A stretch of 64,000 nt of DNA from Lysinibacillus sphaericus OT4b.31. Lineage in GTDB: Bacteria > Bacillota > Bacilli > Bacillales_A > Planococcaceae. This document shows, piece after piece, positions 28,797-38,079 of the stretch; the first letter of the stretch is position 1; each line of letters opens with the position of its first letter. The position numbers and the translations under genes are program-made. The stretch covers positions 1 to 64,000 of the forward strand of contig NZ_KB933411.1 in the NCBI RefSeq assembly GCF_000392615.1. The letters run 5' to 3'. Below the pieces are notes generated by a model. The model had not been told where the DNA came from and made no database searches. It was given only the letters and a program-made list of their open reading frames with translations.

Positions 28797-28915
28797 CTTA
28801 GTGCAACTCTTTTTCTCGTCCCTAATTTACTAGCGAGCAGGCAAAAACGTTGCCATAGACCTACACGATATTGACCTGTTATCATAAGTTTAGATTTTTT
28901 AGGGAGTGAATTATT

Positions 28916-29782
28916 ATGAATTCTTCAAAGGTTGCTTTTTTATCAGTTGTAAGCAATTCACTTGTAGTGATACTTAAAATTATTGTTGGACTTATTACAG
29001 GTTCGGTTGCTATTTTGTCTGAAGCTATTCATTCATTTTTGGATCTTATGGCCTCGTTAATCACATTTTTCTCCGTTCGAATTTCTAATAAACCGGCGGA
29101 TAGAGAACACCCATATGGACATGGGAAAGTTGAAAATATTTCAGGAACAATCGAAACACTTTTAATTTTTGTGGCTGGCATTTGGATTATTTATGAATGC
29201 ATTCATAAGATTATTGCCCCCTCTCCAATAAAACTCCCGCTCTTAGGAATTCTTGTCATGTTATTTGGTGCCATCGTAAATATTTTTGTTTCAAGAATTG
29301 TCTACAGAACTGCTAAAAGAACCAATTCAGTAGCCATGAAATCCAATGCGCTTCACTTACTAACAGATGTCTATACTTCGCTGGGAGTCGCTTTTAGTTT
29401 ATTAATCGTTAATTTAACAGGATGGTATATCTTAGATCCAATCATCGGCATTGTTTTAGCATGTTTTATAATGGTTGAAGCTTTTAAATTAATGAAAGAA
29501 GCATTCCCCCCATTATTGGACGCAAGGTTGTCTGCTGATGAGGAGAAAAAAATCATACAAATTATTGAATTATATAAAGAAGAGTATATTGAATATCACG
29601 ATTTTCGCACACGACGCTCAGGTGCTGAGGAGTATATTGATTTTCACTTAGTTGTAGCCTCAAATAAGGATATAAAGACTGTTCATGAACTCTGTGACCG
29701 TATAGAGAATAAGATTCAACATCATTTTAATAAATCCCATATTCTAATTCACATGGAACCAGAGAACGAAAAATTAAATTAG
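28916..29782 (+). CDS. CDF family cation efflux transporter
   Basis: A cation diffusion facilitator that exports divalent metals in exchange for protons. The 288-residue protein has six membrane segments and the family metal sites: in helix 2 SEAIHSFLDL and in helix 5 HLLTDVYTS. Both have the HxxxD pattern typical of zinc/iron/cobalt-type CDFs rather than the DxxxD of manganese exporters. The EHPYGHGKVE motif follows helix 2. A cytoplasmic C-terminal domain (about 205-285) contains DFHLVVASNKDIKTVH. GGGAG precedes the ATG. No metal regulator is adjacent. Confidence 0.9.
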   Translation: MNSSKVAFLSVVSNSLVVILKIIVGLITGSVAILSEAIHSFLDLMASLITFFSVRISNKPADREHPYGHGKVENISGTIETLLIFVAGIWIIYECIHKIIAPSPIKLPLLGILVMLFGAIVNIFVSRIVYRTAKRTNSVAMKSNALHLLTDVYTSLGVAFSLLIVNLTGWYILDPIIGIVLACFIMVEAFKLMKEAFPPLLDARLSADEEKKIIQIIELYKEEYIEYHDFRTRRSGAEEYIDFHLVVASNKDIKTVHELCDRIENKIQHHFNKSHILIHMEPENEKLN

Positions 29783-29813
29783 GTAGTTCTTAATGAGTTA
29801 AGGCAACATTAAA

Positions 29814-29848
29814 AGGCATGTCCTCGGTTCAATACCGGTTACATGCCC
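29814..29848 (-). terminator. Terminator of the SUKH gene
   Basis: On the minus strand GGGCATGT pairs with ACATGCC with an inner CCGG stem and a TTTT tail, 69 bp after the stop of the gene at 29917. Confidence 0.55.
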
Positions 29849-29916
29849 AACTGATTGCTAGATAAGTCACATCATTGGAGTAGCCTATCTACAGTGTATT
29901 ATGCTAACTCCAATAT

Positions 29917-30783
29917 TTATCCATTACTGAAATCGACCAATTTGGTTGTAGTACTTTTCCTTTCGGTAAGAGCTCCTTCATTACTGGTTTCTATGATAGG
30001 AGTTCCATCTATCAAAAATTCATCCATACCAATTTTAAGTATTTCATATTCTGCACTGATACATTTCAGTTGAGTCTCGATTTTCACAGCACCCAGGTCA
30101 ATCCCCTTATACACTAGTAATGGCACCTTCTCCAAATAGGATTTTGCTTGCGAATAATCACAGGACAACGTTTTTTTGATGAACATGAGTGTTTTTATTT
30201 TATCGCGGCCTTCACCTGTAATAAATACTTTATAGTAATCGTACTGTACATCTTCGCCTACCTCCCAATCCTCGGCACCACATGGTAATAAAACACTCTG
30301 AAGAAACTCAACCAGATTGTCATAGGCAATGGAAAAATCCCAAGTGCCCATTCCGTGCTCCGCGGTATAAATTACCGTGTCCCCTCTGGTCAAATCAATG
30401 CAATAAGGGTCGCCTTCATCCGTAGCAATGACCAGATAGTTGTTCGGCCAATCCAAAATGTCTTCATTCGTAACCGGATTATAGTTGTATCCCCATTGAC
30501 CTTGAGATACGTCTTTGGCACCATAAATGTTAAGATTAATATATTCATCCGTACTCCAAGTCACCGATTCAGGTACATAGTGCTTCAGAAAGTGCAAGTA
30601 TTCACCAGGCAATCGCCATTTTTCAGAAACGTTACGTAAAGCTCGCTCTCCTGCATCGGTCATAAGATGCATCGGATACTTGGCGTAAAATTGTGGATCT
30701 TGTACCCGCATCTTCTCCACAGCCGCTTGCATCTTTTCTATAACAGCATCTATTTTTTGATGCGTATTCTTCAAGGTTTTCAA
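29917..30783 (-). CDS. SMI1/KNR4 (SUKH) protein with L7/L12-like C-terminal domain
   Basis: A 288-residue cytoplasmic protein. Residues about 60-165 read as a SUKH domain: LPGEYLHFLKHY, then NNYLVIATDEGDPYCIDL and a WDFSIAYDNLVEFLQSV end. Residues about 185-245, KIKTLMFIKKTLSCDYSQAK followed by VPLLVYKGI, resemble the L7/L12 C-terminal fold that some SUKH proteins carry. SUKH proteins often act as immunity proteins against contact-dependent toxins, but no toxin gene is visible nearby. The TTG at 30783 or the one three codons downstream may be the start. Confidence 0.75.
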   Translation of the reverse strand: MKTLKNTHQKIDAVIEKMQAAVEKMRVQDPQFYAKYPMHLMTDAGERALRNVSEKWRLPGEYLHFLKHYVPESVTWSTDEYINLNIYGAKDVSQGQWGYNYNPVTNEDILDWPNNYLVIATDEGDPYCIDLTRGDTVIYTAEHGMGTWDFSIAYDNLVEFLQSVLLPCGAEDWEVGEDVQYDYYKVFITGEGRDKIKTLMFIKKTLSCDYSQAKSYLEKVPLLVYKGIDLGAVKIETQLKCISAEYEILKIGMDEFLIDGTPIIETSNEGALTERKSTTTKLVDFSNG

Positions 30784-31207
30784 CCACCCTTATAGTCTTT
30801 TAATTACCTAAAATTATACTTCTATTCTATCGTAGAAATCGATAATTGTAATATAAGTGGCTAAAAAATAAACGGTGTTTTAATCGAGGATTTAATTAAA
30901 AACCTTAGAAACAAACGCTTAATGAAGTGTACAAAAAAACTAAATATCTGTTAAGTTAGGCAACTCTGAAGGATTGAGTTCGGTATTGTACAGGGGTTTA
31001 ATCCTTTTCATTTTGCCTGCATTTGTTTTTCAGATGTGATGGCAGTAAATACTTCAACTACAATCGAAGTTTCATTATAATTGGCCACCCATAACCCCCC
31101 TCACTCCTCTTTCATTTTCAAAAAAGTTTTTTCTAAATTCGTGAACTTTTATAAATGGAAGAACGTCTAATTATTGGTAACATTTTAAAACAAAAGGAGA
31201 AATAGAT
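30784..31207. other. Intergenic region, nothing recognised
   Basis: About 420 AT-rich bases between divergent genes. It must hold the promoters of the SUKH gene and of the repeat protein, but I could not assign them. An AAAAGGAGAAAT ribosome-binding site lies at its right end. Confidence 0.5.
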
Positions 31208-32323
31208 ATGAAAAAACCGATTAAAAAAACTTGGATGATTGCTTCAGTACTAACATTAGGCATGGCTGTCTACACGCCACTTCAAGCTGGGGCGACATCA
31301 GCAGTAACAACAAATGATGTGACTATTCAAATTGAACAACAAATTAAAGGAACGATTAAATACATTGAAGGAGATTCAATAACAATCAAGGGAAATGACG
31401 GTAAAAATTATTATATCGGTTTCCATAAATTTTCAGACGAACAATTAGAAAAAATGAACTTTATTGAAGGACAGGAAATTACTGTAGAAGGTAGCGTAGT
31501 TGAAGATTATTCAGAATTCTTCACATTTGAAGTATATAAAAAAGACTTACCGAAAGAGATAACTAAAGAGGAACTAACAAAATTAGAAGCTCTGTTTAAT
31601 GAGATGAAGAAGTTAGACAAAGAAGAGAAATACGACGAAGTAGAAAAAATCTATCTTGAAATGGAGAAAATTACAAAACCTTATGTATTAGCTAATTGGC
31701 AACCTGAATCCTTTGAAGTGTATTTAGAAGAGTTCGGATTTAGTGAAAATAATATAGTGATTAAAGAAAAAGATAAAGAACAGTTAAAAGTGATTTATGA
31801 AGAATGGGTAAAACTTGAAAAAGATGGGCAAGAAGAAAAAGCGCTAGAAAAACTTGATGCATTTTATGAAATCATTCAACCATATATGGATGAGCTCTAC
31901 CCACCACAAACCTTTGAAGAATATATGACAGGTATGGAATTAGATATCACAAAAGAAGACTTAGCAAAACTAAAAACAATCTATGAAGAGGCTCAAAAAG
32001 CAGATAAAGATAGCAATGATGAGTTGTCTGAAAAACTATGGAATGATTTCCATGAAATGATTAGCTCATACTATGTACCCCTATCTTTTGAAGAATACAT
32101 GTCTGACTTAGAATTCAAAATCAGTGAAGCAGATAGCAAACAGTTAAAACAGCTTTATGAAGAAGCTCTAGCCCTTGAGAAAAAAGGTGAAGATGAAAAA
32201 GCCGTAGAAAAATGGGAAGCATATTACAATATTTTAGATCCATATTTTGAAGCAAATAAAGAAATTCTCATCTCTGCTTCTAAACTAACAATAAACGGCC
32301 ACGATTATCTTCCACAACATTAA
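31208..32323 (+). CDS. Secreted protein with OB-like domain and four ~60-residue repeats
   Basis: 371 residues with a Sec signal peptide (about 1-30, ending QAGATSA). Residues about 45-110 form a small beta domain (IKGTIKYIEGDSITIKG, EGQEITVEG) of OB-fold character. Then come four helical repeats at about 118-178, 186-244, 248-303 and 306-350. Each has a lead helix (KLxxLYEEA-like), a second Lys/Glu-rich helix, an aromatic stop (PYMDELYPP, SYYVPL) and the motif SFEEYM before the next unit. The C-terminus ends in ASKLTINGHDYLPQH. I do not recognise the repeat. Strong ribosome-binding site; monocistronic with a terminator. Confidence 0.7.
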   Translation: MKKPIKKTWMIASVLTLGMAVYTPLQAGATSAVTTNDVTIQIEQQIKGTIKYIEGDSITIKGNDGKNYYIGFHKFSDEQLEKMNFIEGQEITVEGSVVEDYSEFFTFEVYKKDLPKEITKEELTKLEALFNEMKKLDKEEKYDEVEKIYLEMEKITKPYVLANWQPESFEVYLEEFGFSENNIVIKEKDKEQLKVIYEEWVKLEKDGQEEKALEKLDAFYEIIQPYMDELYPPQTFEEYMTGMELDITKEDLAKLKTIYEEAQKADKDSNDELSEKLWNDFHEMISSYYVPLSFEEYMSDLEFKISEADSKQLKQLYEEALALEKKGEDEKAVEKWEAYYNILDPYFEANKEILISASKLTINGHDYLPQH

Positions 32324-32338
32324 TTAGTAAAGAATTTT

Positions 32339-32388
32339 GGGGTTATCCTAACAGTCATTGAATAATGATTATGGGATTAGCCCCTTTC
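32339..32388 (+). terminator. Terminator of the repeat-protein gene
   Basis: GGGGTTATCC pairs imperfectly with GGGATTAGCCCC and is followed by TTTCTTTT, 16 bp after the stop. Confidence 0.6.
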
Positions 32389-32633
32389 TTTTGCTTTTCT
32401 CCGTACAAGAGCACCCTTTCTACTTGTTGCATATGACGAAGAAAAAGCTAAAACAACGAAGGAAGCCCAGCTGGACAAATGATGAATTGCTGGAAATCGA
32501 ACGATTTAAAGAGTTTGTTCGAATGAAGCGAAACAAGCAGGAGTGAATAGCTTGTAATCGAGGTTTATCGAAATAACATAGAGCTTTAAGAGAAGTGCAT
32601 GAGTCAACGATTGAAAAGGTTATATTCTGACGC

Positions 32634-32699
32634 GGTAATAAAAATATCCATGTAAATAAGGTTAACCCTGGCATAAAAACATTTTCTGAAACAATAGAA
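32634..32699 (+). pseudogene. Tail remnant of a third Ger(x)C gene
   Basis: The frame reads NKNIHVNKVNPGIKTFSETI, almost the same as the last residues of the two intact Ger(x)C proteins at 34005 and 40533 (NINVHVNKINPGRKTF, then an ETIK end). Nothing upstream is readable as the rest of the gene, apart from a possible short VYRNNI match near 32575. It marks an earlier copy that was almost wholly lost. Confidence 0.6.
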
Positions 32700-32921
32700 T
32701 TGCTCCAGCTTAATCCAATATTTTTCGATTGTCTGTATATCACTAGGCGATAACGTAGGCCTGTGCAGCACCTAACTTGTTTGTTAATTTCCATTTATTA
32801 TTTTTCATAAAAATTGTTATTGTAACCATCACAAAATTATAAAATATACAAATTTATTCTTTGATGACAACAATAGGTATTATTGATATATTTATTATAT
32901 ACATAGAAAGGAGAATTTATA

Positions 32922-33248
32922 TTGAAAGGTCTCTCAATTACATCACTCGTACTTAGTATTATTTTTTTCTGTATTGGCTTTTATAGATTGGTTTTCTACT
33001 CGAACCCTGAATCTTTTGACCGTGACTCTAGTAATGCATGGGTCGGTGGAGATGCTTATAATTACATAATAAATGGCACCCAAGCAACTGCTTATTTTGT
33101 ATTATTTGCTGCTTTTTTCATAGCATTTGTACTACTTAAAATCGCATTAGAAATGCAAGAAACTATAGAGTCGTCACTTAGAGAATCTCTTAGAGAGAGT
33201 AACAGAAAATTAATAGCTGAATACAAATCTATTAACGATAAAGAATAA
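32922..33248 (+). CDS. Two-helix membrane protein, hypothetical
   Basis: 108 residues with a TTG start 8 nt after AAAGGAG. Two membrane segments (about 5-27 and 55-77) flank an extracytoplasmic loop with aromatic and acidic residues. A polar coiled-coil-like tail (SSLRESLRESNRKL) follows. No family recognised. Confidence 0.55.
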   Translation: MKGLSITSLVLSIIFFCIGFYRLVFYSNPESFDRDSSNAWVGGDAYNYIINGTQATAYFVLFAAFFIAFVLLKIALEMQETIESSLRESLRESNRKLIAEYKSINDKE

Positions 33249-33287
33249 TAGATAACATCTAATAGACCAGGATCATATTATGATTTG

Positions 33288-33346
33288 CTCCCATTAGGTA
33301 TACAGATTAAAAAACAAAAATCTGTTATCTAATGGGAGTTTTTTTT
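33288..33346 (+). terminator. Long hairpin terminator
   Basis: CTCCCATTAG pairs with CTAATGGGAG, extended by ACAGATT/AATCTGT, then a run of eight T. It follows the membrane protein gene by 40 bp. A related hairpin recurs at 35188-35226. Confidence 0.7.
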
Positions 33347-33790
33347 ATGGTTCGAAGTAAGCATCCAGTTGAGTTGAAATTAATGTTTCTAGGGCTTTTG
33401 AAAGGAGCTTATTATCAAACTCTTTTCCTCGGTCTGTATGAAACATTTGAATGTCGTTCAAGTTACCTCTAAAACTTACTAGCGCTTGATAAACCAGCTC
33501 TGCTGTCTTATTTGCACCAGCACTACGGCAAATAATTTCACGATTGAAAAGGTCGACAAATAAGCATACATTACGTAATTTTCGGAATATCAAGGACGAC
33601 ACACATTGTGACTGTCGCTTCGCTTTCGTCACAGAAAATATTTGCTGATACTGAATATTTGTGAGCGTTATTTCGAATCACATCTGTTATCGTCCCATGT
33701 TCAGCGCTGCTTGCTTTAAAATATCATTCTCCATCAGTAAACGTTGGTTTTCTTTGCGTAATCGAGCTAGTTCGTTATCTTCTTCGAGCG
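33345..33790 (-). mobile_element. IS3-family (IS150-like) transposase remnant
   Basis: On the minus strand the end of OrfA is readable at about 33692-33790 (ELARLRKENQRLLMENDILK followed by QAALNMGR). A middle piece of OrfB follows at 33345-33632, with CLFVDLFNREII and FHTDRGKEFDN, which hold the first two Asp of the DDE site. The catalytic Glu end, the start of OrfB and recognisable inverted ends are missing. The element is inactive and internally deleted. Confidence 0.75.
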
Positions 33791-33889
33791 ATTATATTTT
33801 AGTGTGAATGGAGAAATGAAGTAATTTTAGTCACTCACGAGTGGCTTTTTTCATGCATAAAAACGCTCCCTCTATATGCATAAGATTAT

Positions 33890-33959
33890 TTACTTTTAAT
33901 CTTCCCTATTTAAATAACTCTTTTCTTATAACCATCTCCTTTTTTGTCTAAACTAAAAG
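33890..33959 (+). repeat. Direct repeat, copy 1 (upstream of first Ger(x)C)
   Basis: A stretch of roughly 70 bp beginning TTATTTACTTTTAATC that recurs almost unchanged at about 40430-40498, ahead of the second Ger(x)C gene. It presumably contains the shared promoter, and the duplication extends into the coding sequence. Confidence 0.75.
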
Positions 33960-34004
33960 GAGTCTCAAGAGTAAACTCGAACTTCTAAAAGAAGGAGTAA
34001 AAAA

Positions 34005-35162
34005 ATGAAGAAAAAAATTATCTTCTTAGCAAGTCTAACATTAATACTGTTACTTTCTGGATGTTGGGATGTCTCTGAACCCCAAAGAATGTATTATGTC
34101 CATGGAGTCGGTATAGATATTAAAGATAATCAGTACGAAGTATATTTGCAATTAATTAATTACGCTAATGTTGCAAAATCTGAAACAGCTAGTCCCCCAG
34201 GACCAAAAGCAGAAATTGGACATGCTAAAGGAAAGACCATGGAAGAAGCCATTTATAAATTATATGACTCCATTGATTTAGAAGTATTTTGGGGGCACAT
34301 GTCTTACTTAATACTTTCAGAAGAAGCTTTGAAAAGTGAACATGTAATATCCATTTTCGATAGTTTTATACGTTTTAGAGAAACAAGATATCAGATCTAT
34401 GTACAATGTACACAAGAACCGCTAGAAGAGATTCTTTTAGTAACTCCAATATTAGATAAATCAATAACGAGCTCAAAACTAAGTAGTCCATTAACCACCA
34501 GTTCGTTTGAAGCGTCTGTTGAACCTGTTAATTTTCGTAATTTAATTCTTGATTTAAATGAACCAAGTCATGAAGTTAAGTTACCTCTAATTTCAATAAA
34601 CAAAAATTGGAGAGATTCAGAAGAAGAATCCTCACCGGAAACTCACTTAGAAGGTATTGGTATACTTTCAAAAGATGGATTTAAGGGAATAATAAAGGGT
34701 GATGCAACAAGAGGTACTCAATGGATGCAACAACAAACAAGTCGCGGAGATCTAACTATTACATTAGACAGTAGTGAAAAAGATTATTTAACCGTAGATC
34801 TAGAAAAACATAAACTTGAGGTTAAACCAATTGTTAAAGATAATGAAGTACAATTTGAAATAGATGTTATAGTTGACGCTACTATTAATGGTTTCAAAGG
34901 TAAAGTCACATCAGATGAAATAAGGAAAGGAATCATTAAGAAAGTTAAAGAAGAAATAAAAAAAACCTATGAAGAGGGGTTGAAAATAGATACTGATATT
35001 TACCGTTTATCTGAATACCTATATCGATACAATATAAAAAAATGGAAAAAGTTAGAGAAGGATGGTAAAGTGCCTTTAACTAAAGATTCGATTAGTAACA
35101 TAAATGTTCACGTAAATAAAATAAATCCAGGTCGAAAAACATTCCAAGAAACAATTAAATAA
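34005..35162 (+). CDS. Ger(x)C family spore germination lipoprotein, copy 1
   Basis: GerC-type subunits are lipoproteins of nutrient germinant receptors in the spore inner membrane. The 385-residue protein has a lipoprotein signal (LLLLSGC, Cys20), then GVGIDIKDNQYEVYLQLINY, the internal WGHMSYLILSEEAL, and the family's C-terminal domain ending INPGRKTFQETIK. AAGAAGGAG precedes the ATG. It shares most of its sequence with the copy at 40533. No GerA or GerB gene is next to it, so unless it assembles with subunits made elsewhere it is an orphan. Confidence 0.9.
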   Translation: MKKKIIFLASLTLILLLSGCWDVSEPQRMYYVHGVGIDIKDNQYEVYLQLINYANVAKSETASPPGPKAEIGHAKGKTMEEAIYKLYDSIDLEVFWGHMSYLILSEEALKSEHVISIFDSFIRFRETRYQIYVQCTQEPLEEILLVTPILDKSITSSKLSSPLTTSSFEASVEPVNFRNLILDLNEPSHEVKLPLISINKNWRDSEEESSPETHLEGIGILSKDGFKGIIKGDATRGTQWMQQQTSRGDLTITLDSSEKDYLTVDLEKHKLEVKPIVKDNEVQFEIDVIVDATINGFKGKVTSDEIRKGIIKKVKEEIKKTYEEGLKIDTDIYRLSEYLYRYNIKKWKKLEKDGKVPLTKDSISNINVHVNKINPGRKTFQETIK

Positions 35163-35187
35163 TAAGCAAAAAGGCAAGTGAATCACC

Positions 35188-35226
35188 TTAGATAACAGAT
35201 TTTTATTCTTTAATCTGTCTACCTAA
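35188..35226 (+). terminator. Hairpin after Ger(x)C copy 1
   Basis: TTAGATAACAGATT pairs imperfectly with AATCTGTCTACCTAA, 26 bp after the stop. Its arms are the inverted counterpart of the hairpin at 33288-33338, so this may be a mobile or recombined terminator. Confidence 0.5.
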
Positions 35227-35280
35227 TAGGAAGGATATCAATATGATTTTGAGCCCTTTTTAGATGCTACTCATGAATGA

Positions 35281-35326
35281 AAAAAGCCCAAAATTGTCTT
35301 ATTATATACATTCAATTTTAGGCTTT
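35281..35326 (-). terminator. Terminator of the P-loop gene
   Basis: On the minus strand AAAGCCTAAAATTG pairs with CAATTTTGGGCTTT and is followed by a T run, about 100 bp after the stop at 35427. Confidence 0.6.
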
Positions 35327-35426
35327 CATATGCTGTTTTAGATGAATAATTAAGTTGTTTAATTTTTATCGAGCAAAAACACACTATAATATAAGCAGAG
35401 CATTTCACTAAATAAAATGACAATCC

Positions 35427-36281
35427 TTAATCTAGAACTTCAAATAGATTCAATTTTTCAATTATCATTGACTTATATTTGGTGGTTTCATAATGTGAAT
35501 TGTTGATTTTTACCTTTTTTATTTTTAACATATCATATATTTCTCTTTCAATTGCTCTTCTTGCTTCTAACACTTTAATTGTTCCTTCTACACCATTATA
35601 CTCTTTCATTTTCCCATACCCTTGATTTGTATAATACTCAATAAATCCAGTAGACCATTCTTTTGACCTTTCTTTATATGCCCTTTTGAATGAGAATTCC
35701 AAATTGTCTTGTTCTATATAAAACAAAACTGGATTTAATTTTTCTATGATTTTCGCTAAAGTAATAACATAATTTATAACTTTCTCTTTTTGCTCACCAT
35801 ATTTAACCATTCCGATTGTTACTGGATTCTGTATGAAACAACATTCAAAAATATATATTTTATTTTCATTAATAGCTTTTTCTGCGAATTCCGCCCATTT
35901 TTGGGTGATTAATTCAATGTTTTTATCTAGTGACAAATTATAAATATCTTTTTCGAAAATGGTATTTAATAAGTTGTCAGATAACCCTAATTCAGATTCA
36001 TTTTTGATTAATTTTAGATATGGTAATAAGTAATTTTCACCTCTTTTCGTAACTCTATTGTTAATAACATCTTTAAAATCTCCACTATTTGCTAACAAAC
36101 TTTCGAACTCATTTTTATTAAAACATGATACCCCTTCATAATCAGCAGGGTGATCTAAATCCCCTTCTAGAAATAATTCAACGTTTTTATTTTTTTCAAT
36201 CAGTATATCATAGAGTAAATTTGCCGCAGTGGACTTTCCAAAACCTGGAAGACCTTCTACTATTAATAACTTTGTATTCAA
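35427..36281 (-). CDS. P-loop NTPase, kinase-like
   Basis: A 284-residue protein with a Walker A motif at the very N-terminus (IVEGLPGFGKSTAANLLYD) as in nucleotide or small-molecule kinases and adenylyl-kinase-like enzymes. The strand YIFECCFIQNPV around residue 145 could be the Walker B or substrate strand, and FSFKRAYKERSKEWS resembles a lid with several Arg/Lys. TTG start, AAAGGGG 7 nt upstream. Similar proteins are frequent in Bacillales as lone accessory genes. The substrate is unknown. Confidence 0.65.
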   Translation of the reverse strand: MNTKLLIVEGLPGFGKSTAANLLYDILIEKNKNVELFLEGDLDHPADYEGVSCFNKNEFESLLANSGDFKDVINNRVTKRGENYLLPYLKLIKNESELGLSDNLLNTIFEKDIYNLSLDKNIELITQKWAEFAEKAINENKIYIFECCFIQNPVTIGMVKYGEQKEKVINYVITLAKIIEKLNPVLFYIEQDNLEFSFKRAYKERSKEWSTGFIEYYTNQGYGKMKEYNGVEGTIKVLEARRAIEREIYDMLKIKKVKINNSHYETTKYKSMIIEKLNLFEVLD

Positions 36282-36341
36282 AAATTGTGCCCCTTTCTAA
36301 GACAAAATTAAAAGTTTTTATTAAAAAATAACAACTATTAA

Positions 36342-36380
36342 ATATTATCAATCTTTATTAATAATTATCAATCTTTATTA
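36342..36380. repeat. Tandem 19-bp direct repeat
   Basis: ATTATCAATCTTTATTA occurs twice in a row in the leader region upstream of the P-loop gene, in a very AT-rich stretch. It could be a pair of regulator sites or chance slippage. Confidence 0.4.
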
Positions 36381-36433
36381 TAAGTCGACAACGTTTGTAT
36401 TTTAGCAAGTGAAAATTAATGGAAATAAAAAAA

Positions 36434-36463
36434 ACCAGGCTCAAAATTAATTGAGTACCTGGT
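36434..36463 (-). terminator. Terminator of the GNAT gene
   Basis: ACCAGG and CTCAA pair with TTGAG and CCTGGT (bulged), with a T-rich tail on the minus strand. It lies 39 bp after the GNAT stop. A close copy occurs at 42305-42336. Confidence 0.75.
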
Positions 36464-36501
36464 CATTTGTCATTTTTAGTTTTAAATAAGTAAAACTACT
36501 T

Positions 36502-36939
36502 TTATAACTGTAATTTCATAGTTACTGTTCTTAAACTAAATCCCATTTTTTCATAGAGCTTAATAGCGTTATTCCCTACGTAAGCACTAAGCCTGGCTTC
36601 AGAATACCCTTCCTGTCTCAATTGTTCAATGGCAACGTTCATTAATTTCTTCGAAATACCTTTACCTCTAAATTCCTCTTTTACAAATAGCTCATAAATA
36701 AACCCGTTTAATTGGTCCGTAAACTGGTCTTTATTCGCCCCAACCAGGATCCATCCTATTAACTCATTATTCTCTGTTGCTATCAAATAATAGCACCCTT
36801 TTTTTAGAAGAGGTTCTATAAGGTTTAGAACCTTTTCATTTGTTGCTCTTACTCCGCCCAGTGTACCATCAAATAAAGCCTGTGGTGAAAGAGCTATAAT
36901 TTCTTCTAGTTCAGAGTAGTTCGGCTTTCTAATTTCCAT
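36502..36939 (-). CDS. GNAT family N-acetyltransferase
   Basis: A 145-residue acetyl-CoA-dependent transferase. The core is clear: CYYLIATENNELIGWILVG (beta3-4), then YELFVKEEFRGKGISKKLMN with the acetyl-CoA loop R-G-K-G-I-S, and LSAYVGNNAIKLYEKMGF at the C-terminus. Substrate not determinable. GAGG precedes the ATG. It is monocistronic with its own terminator. Confidence 0.88.
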   Translation of the reverse strand: MEIRKPNYSELEEIIALSPQALFDGTLGGVRATNEKVLNLIEPLLKKGCYYLIATENNELIGWILVGANKDQFTDQLNGFIYELFVKEEFRGKGISKKLMNVAIEQLRQEGYSEARLSAYVGNNAIKLYEKMGFSLRTVTMKLQL

Positions 36940-37099
36940 TTATAATACCTCCTTTCTCGATTTCATATTTAACTTTACTAACAATTTACCAATCTATCAT
37001 TATAATACCATTTTTAAGATGTCTTTATTTAAGCAAACCACTGCGATCAATAACGGTTGCTACTAAACCTAGCACTCGATCTGTAGAAAGTTCTTTGTT

Positions 37100-37682
37100 T
37101 TACAGTGCTGTTAAATGCTGTGCTTGTATATGTTTCTTATCAACACCCCATTTAATAATATTCTCTACTCCTTCCTGTAATGCTGGCGAACCTGGATTCC
37201 ATGTTTGAGTCACTTTAAATTCCTCCTTTTTGTCTCCCTCAATTAATTGAACTTTATATTTACTGTTGCTTGGTACAATTACTTGTCCTTCTAACTTATA
37301 ACCCTTTGGTATAATCCAATTAGTTTTAACTTCAAAATGAGGTAGGTCAATACTGCCAACCCAAGCGCCGCCCCAAGTAATACCTGGCTTCCGTGCAATA
37401 GCCCCTAATGTAGTCACATCATATAAAGATTGTGGAGGTCCAACAGCAATATCCCATGCTAGACGTGACTTATGATTGCTATTTAATGTCCAAGTAACTA
37501 TTTGCCCTGGTCGAGTGCGCCCCTGTGCATAAAGGTAATTTTACCTTGCTTGGCTACGGTATGTTTCAGTAATAAAGATGTGCTTAATACCTGTTGTAGC
37601 ACTCTTGGATTAGCAACCGACAGGCTAATTGTGCAACTGGTAATAGTTCGATTAAGTCTCAGCATGTTGTTACGCTTGTCAT
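37100..37682 (-). pseudogene. Decayed M15 endolysin (copy of the gene at 43773)
   Basis: This stretch aligns end to end with the intact endolysin at 43773-44444. It starts ATGACAAGCGTAACAACATG at 37682, then soon meets a TGA, has further frameshifts and a truncated catalytic part. The last 105 codons (LPHFEVKTNWIIPKGY, VIVPSNSKYKVQLIEG) remain open, with a diverged C-terminus. The H-D catalytic segment is split across frames. Confidence 0.8.
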
Positions 37683-37684
37683 TT

Positions 37685-38079
37685 AGCTCTCCCTCCCCTG
37701 TTTTATCCTTTACAATTGATAAAATATTTTAATGAGGCTCGGTGTAGGCAAGCCCATCTTTGTACCGTTTTCTGTGATAGAAATAAAATCGAGTACACAA
37801 AAAGCGATGGCTGCACCATCACCTGCGTACTCGATACCTGGAATCACTAATGCCAGTAAATACACTGAACCGACTAGCATTACGTAATAAATTTTACGAA
37901 TGATAGCGTTGAATCCGACACGACTGTTTAAGTTTCGATTCACGATACCGCCCATAACTCCTGTAAAGTAGTCAATCGCCATAAATCCGATTAAAACCGT
38001 TACGGCCATTCCTAAGCCGTCCACAGAATAAGACGATTGTGCCAATTAATCCACTTACTGCTGCAATCCATTTTTCCAT
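37685..38079 (-). pseudogene. Decayed phage holin (copy of the gene at 44441)
   Basis: It reads MEKWIAAVSGLIGT from ATG 38079, shifts frame near 38037, continues as SYSVDGLGMAVTVLIGFM and the following membrane segments, and shifts again near 37725. There the intact copy has ILSIVKDKTG and this one ends prematurely. It lies directly upstream of the decayed endolysin, the same order as the intact lysis module. Confidence 0.8.

Noticed and set aside
32420..32794. 124-codon minus-strand frame
   Set aside because: It lies antisense to the Ger(x)C remnant, with no ribosome-binding site and no protein-like motif.
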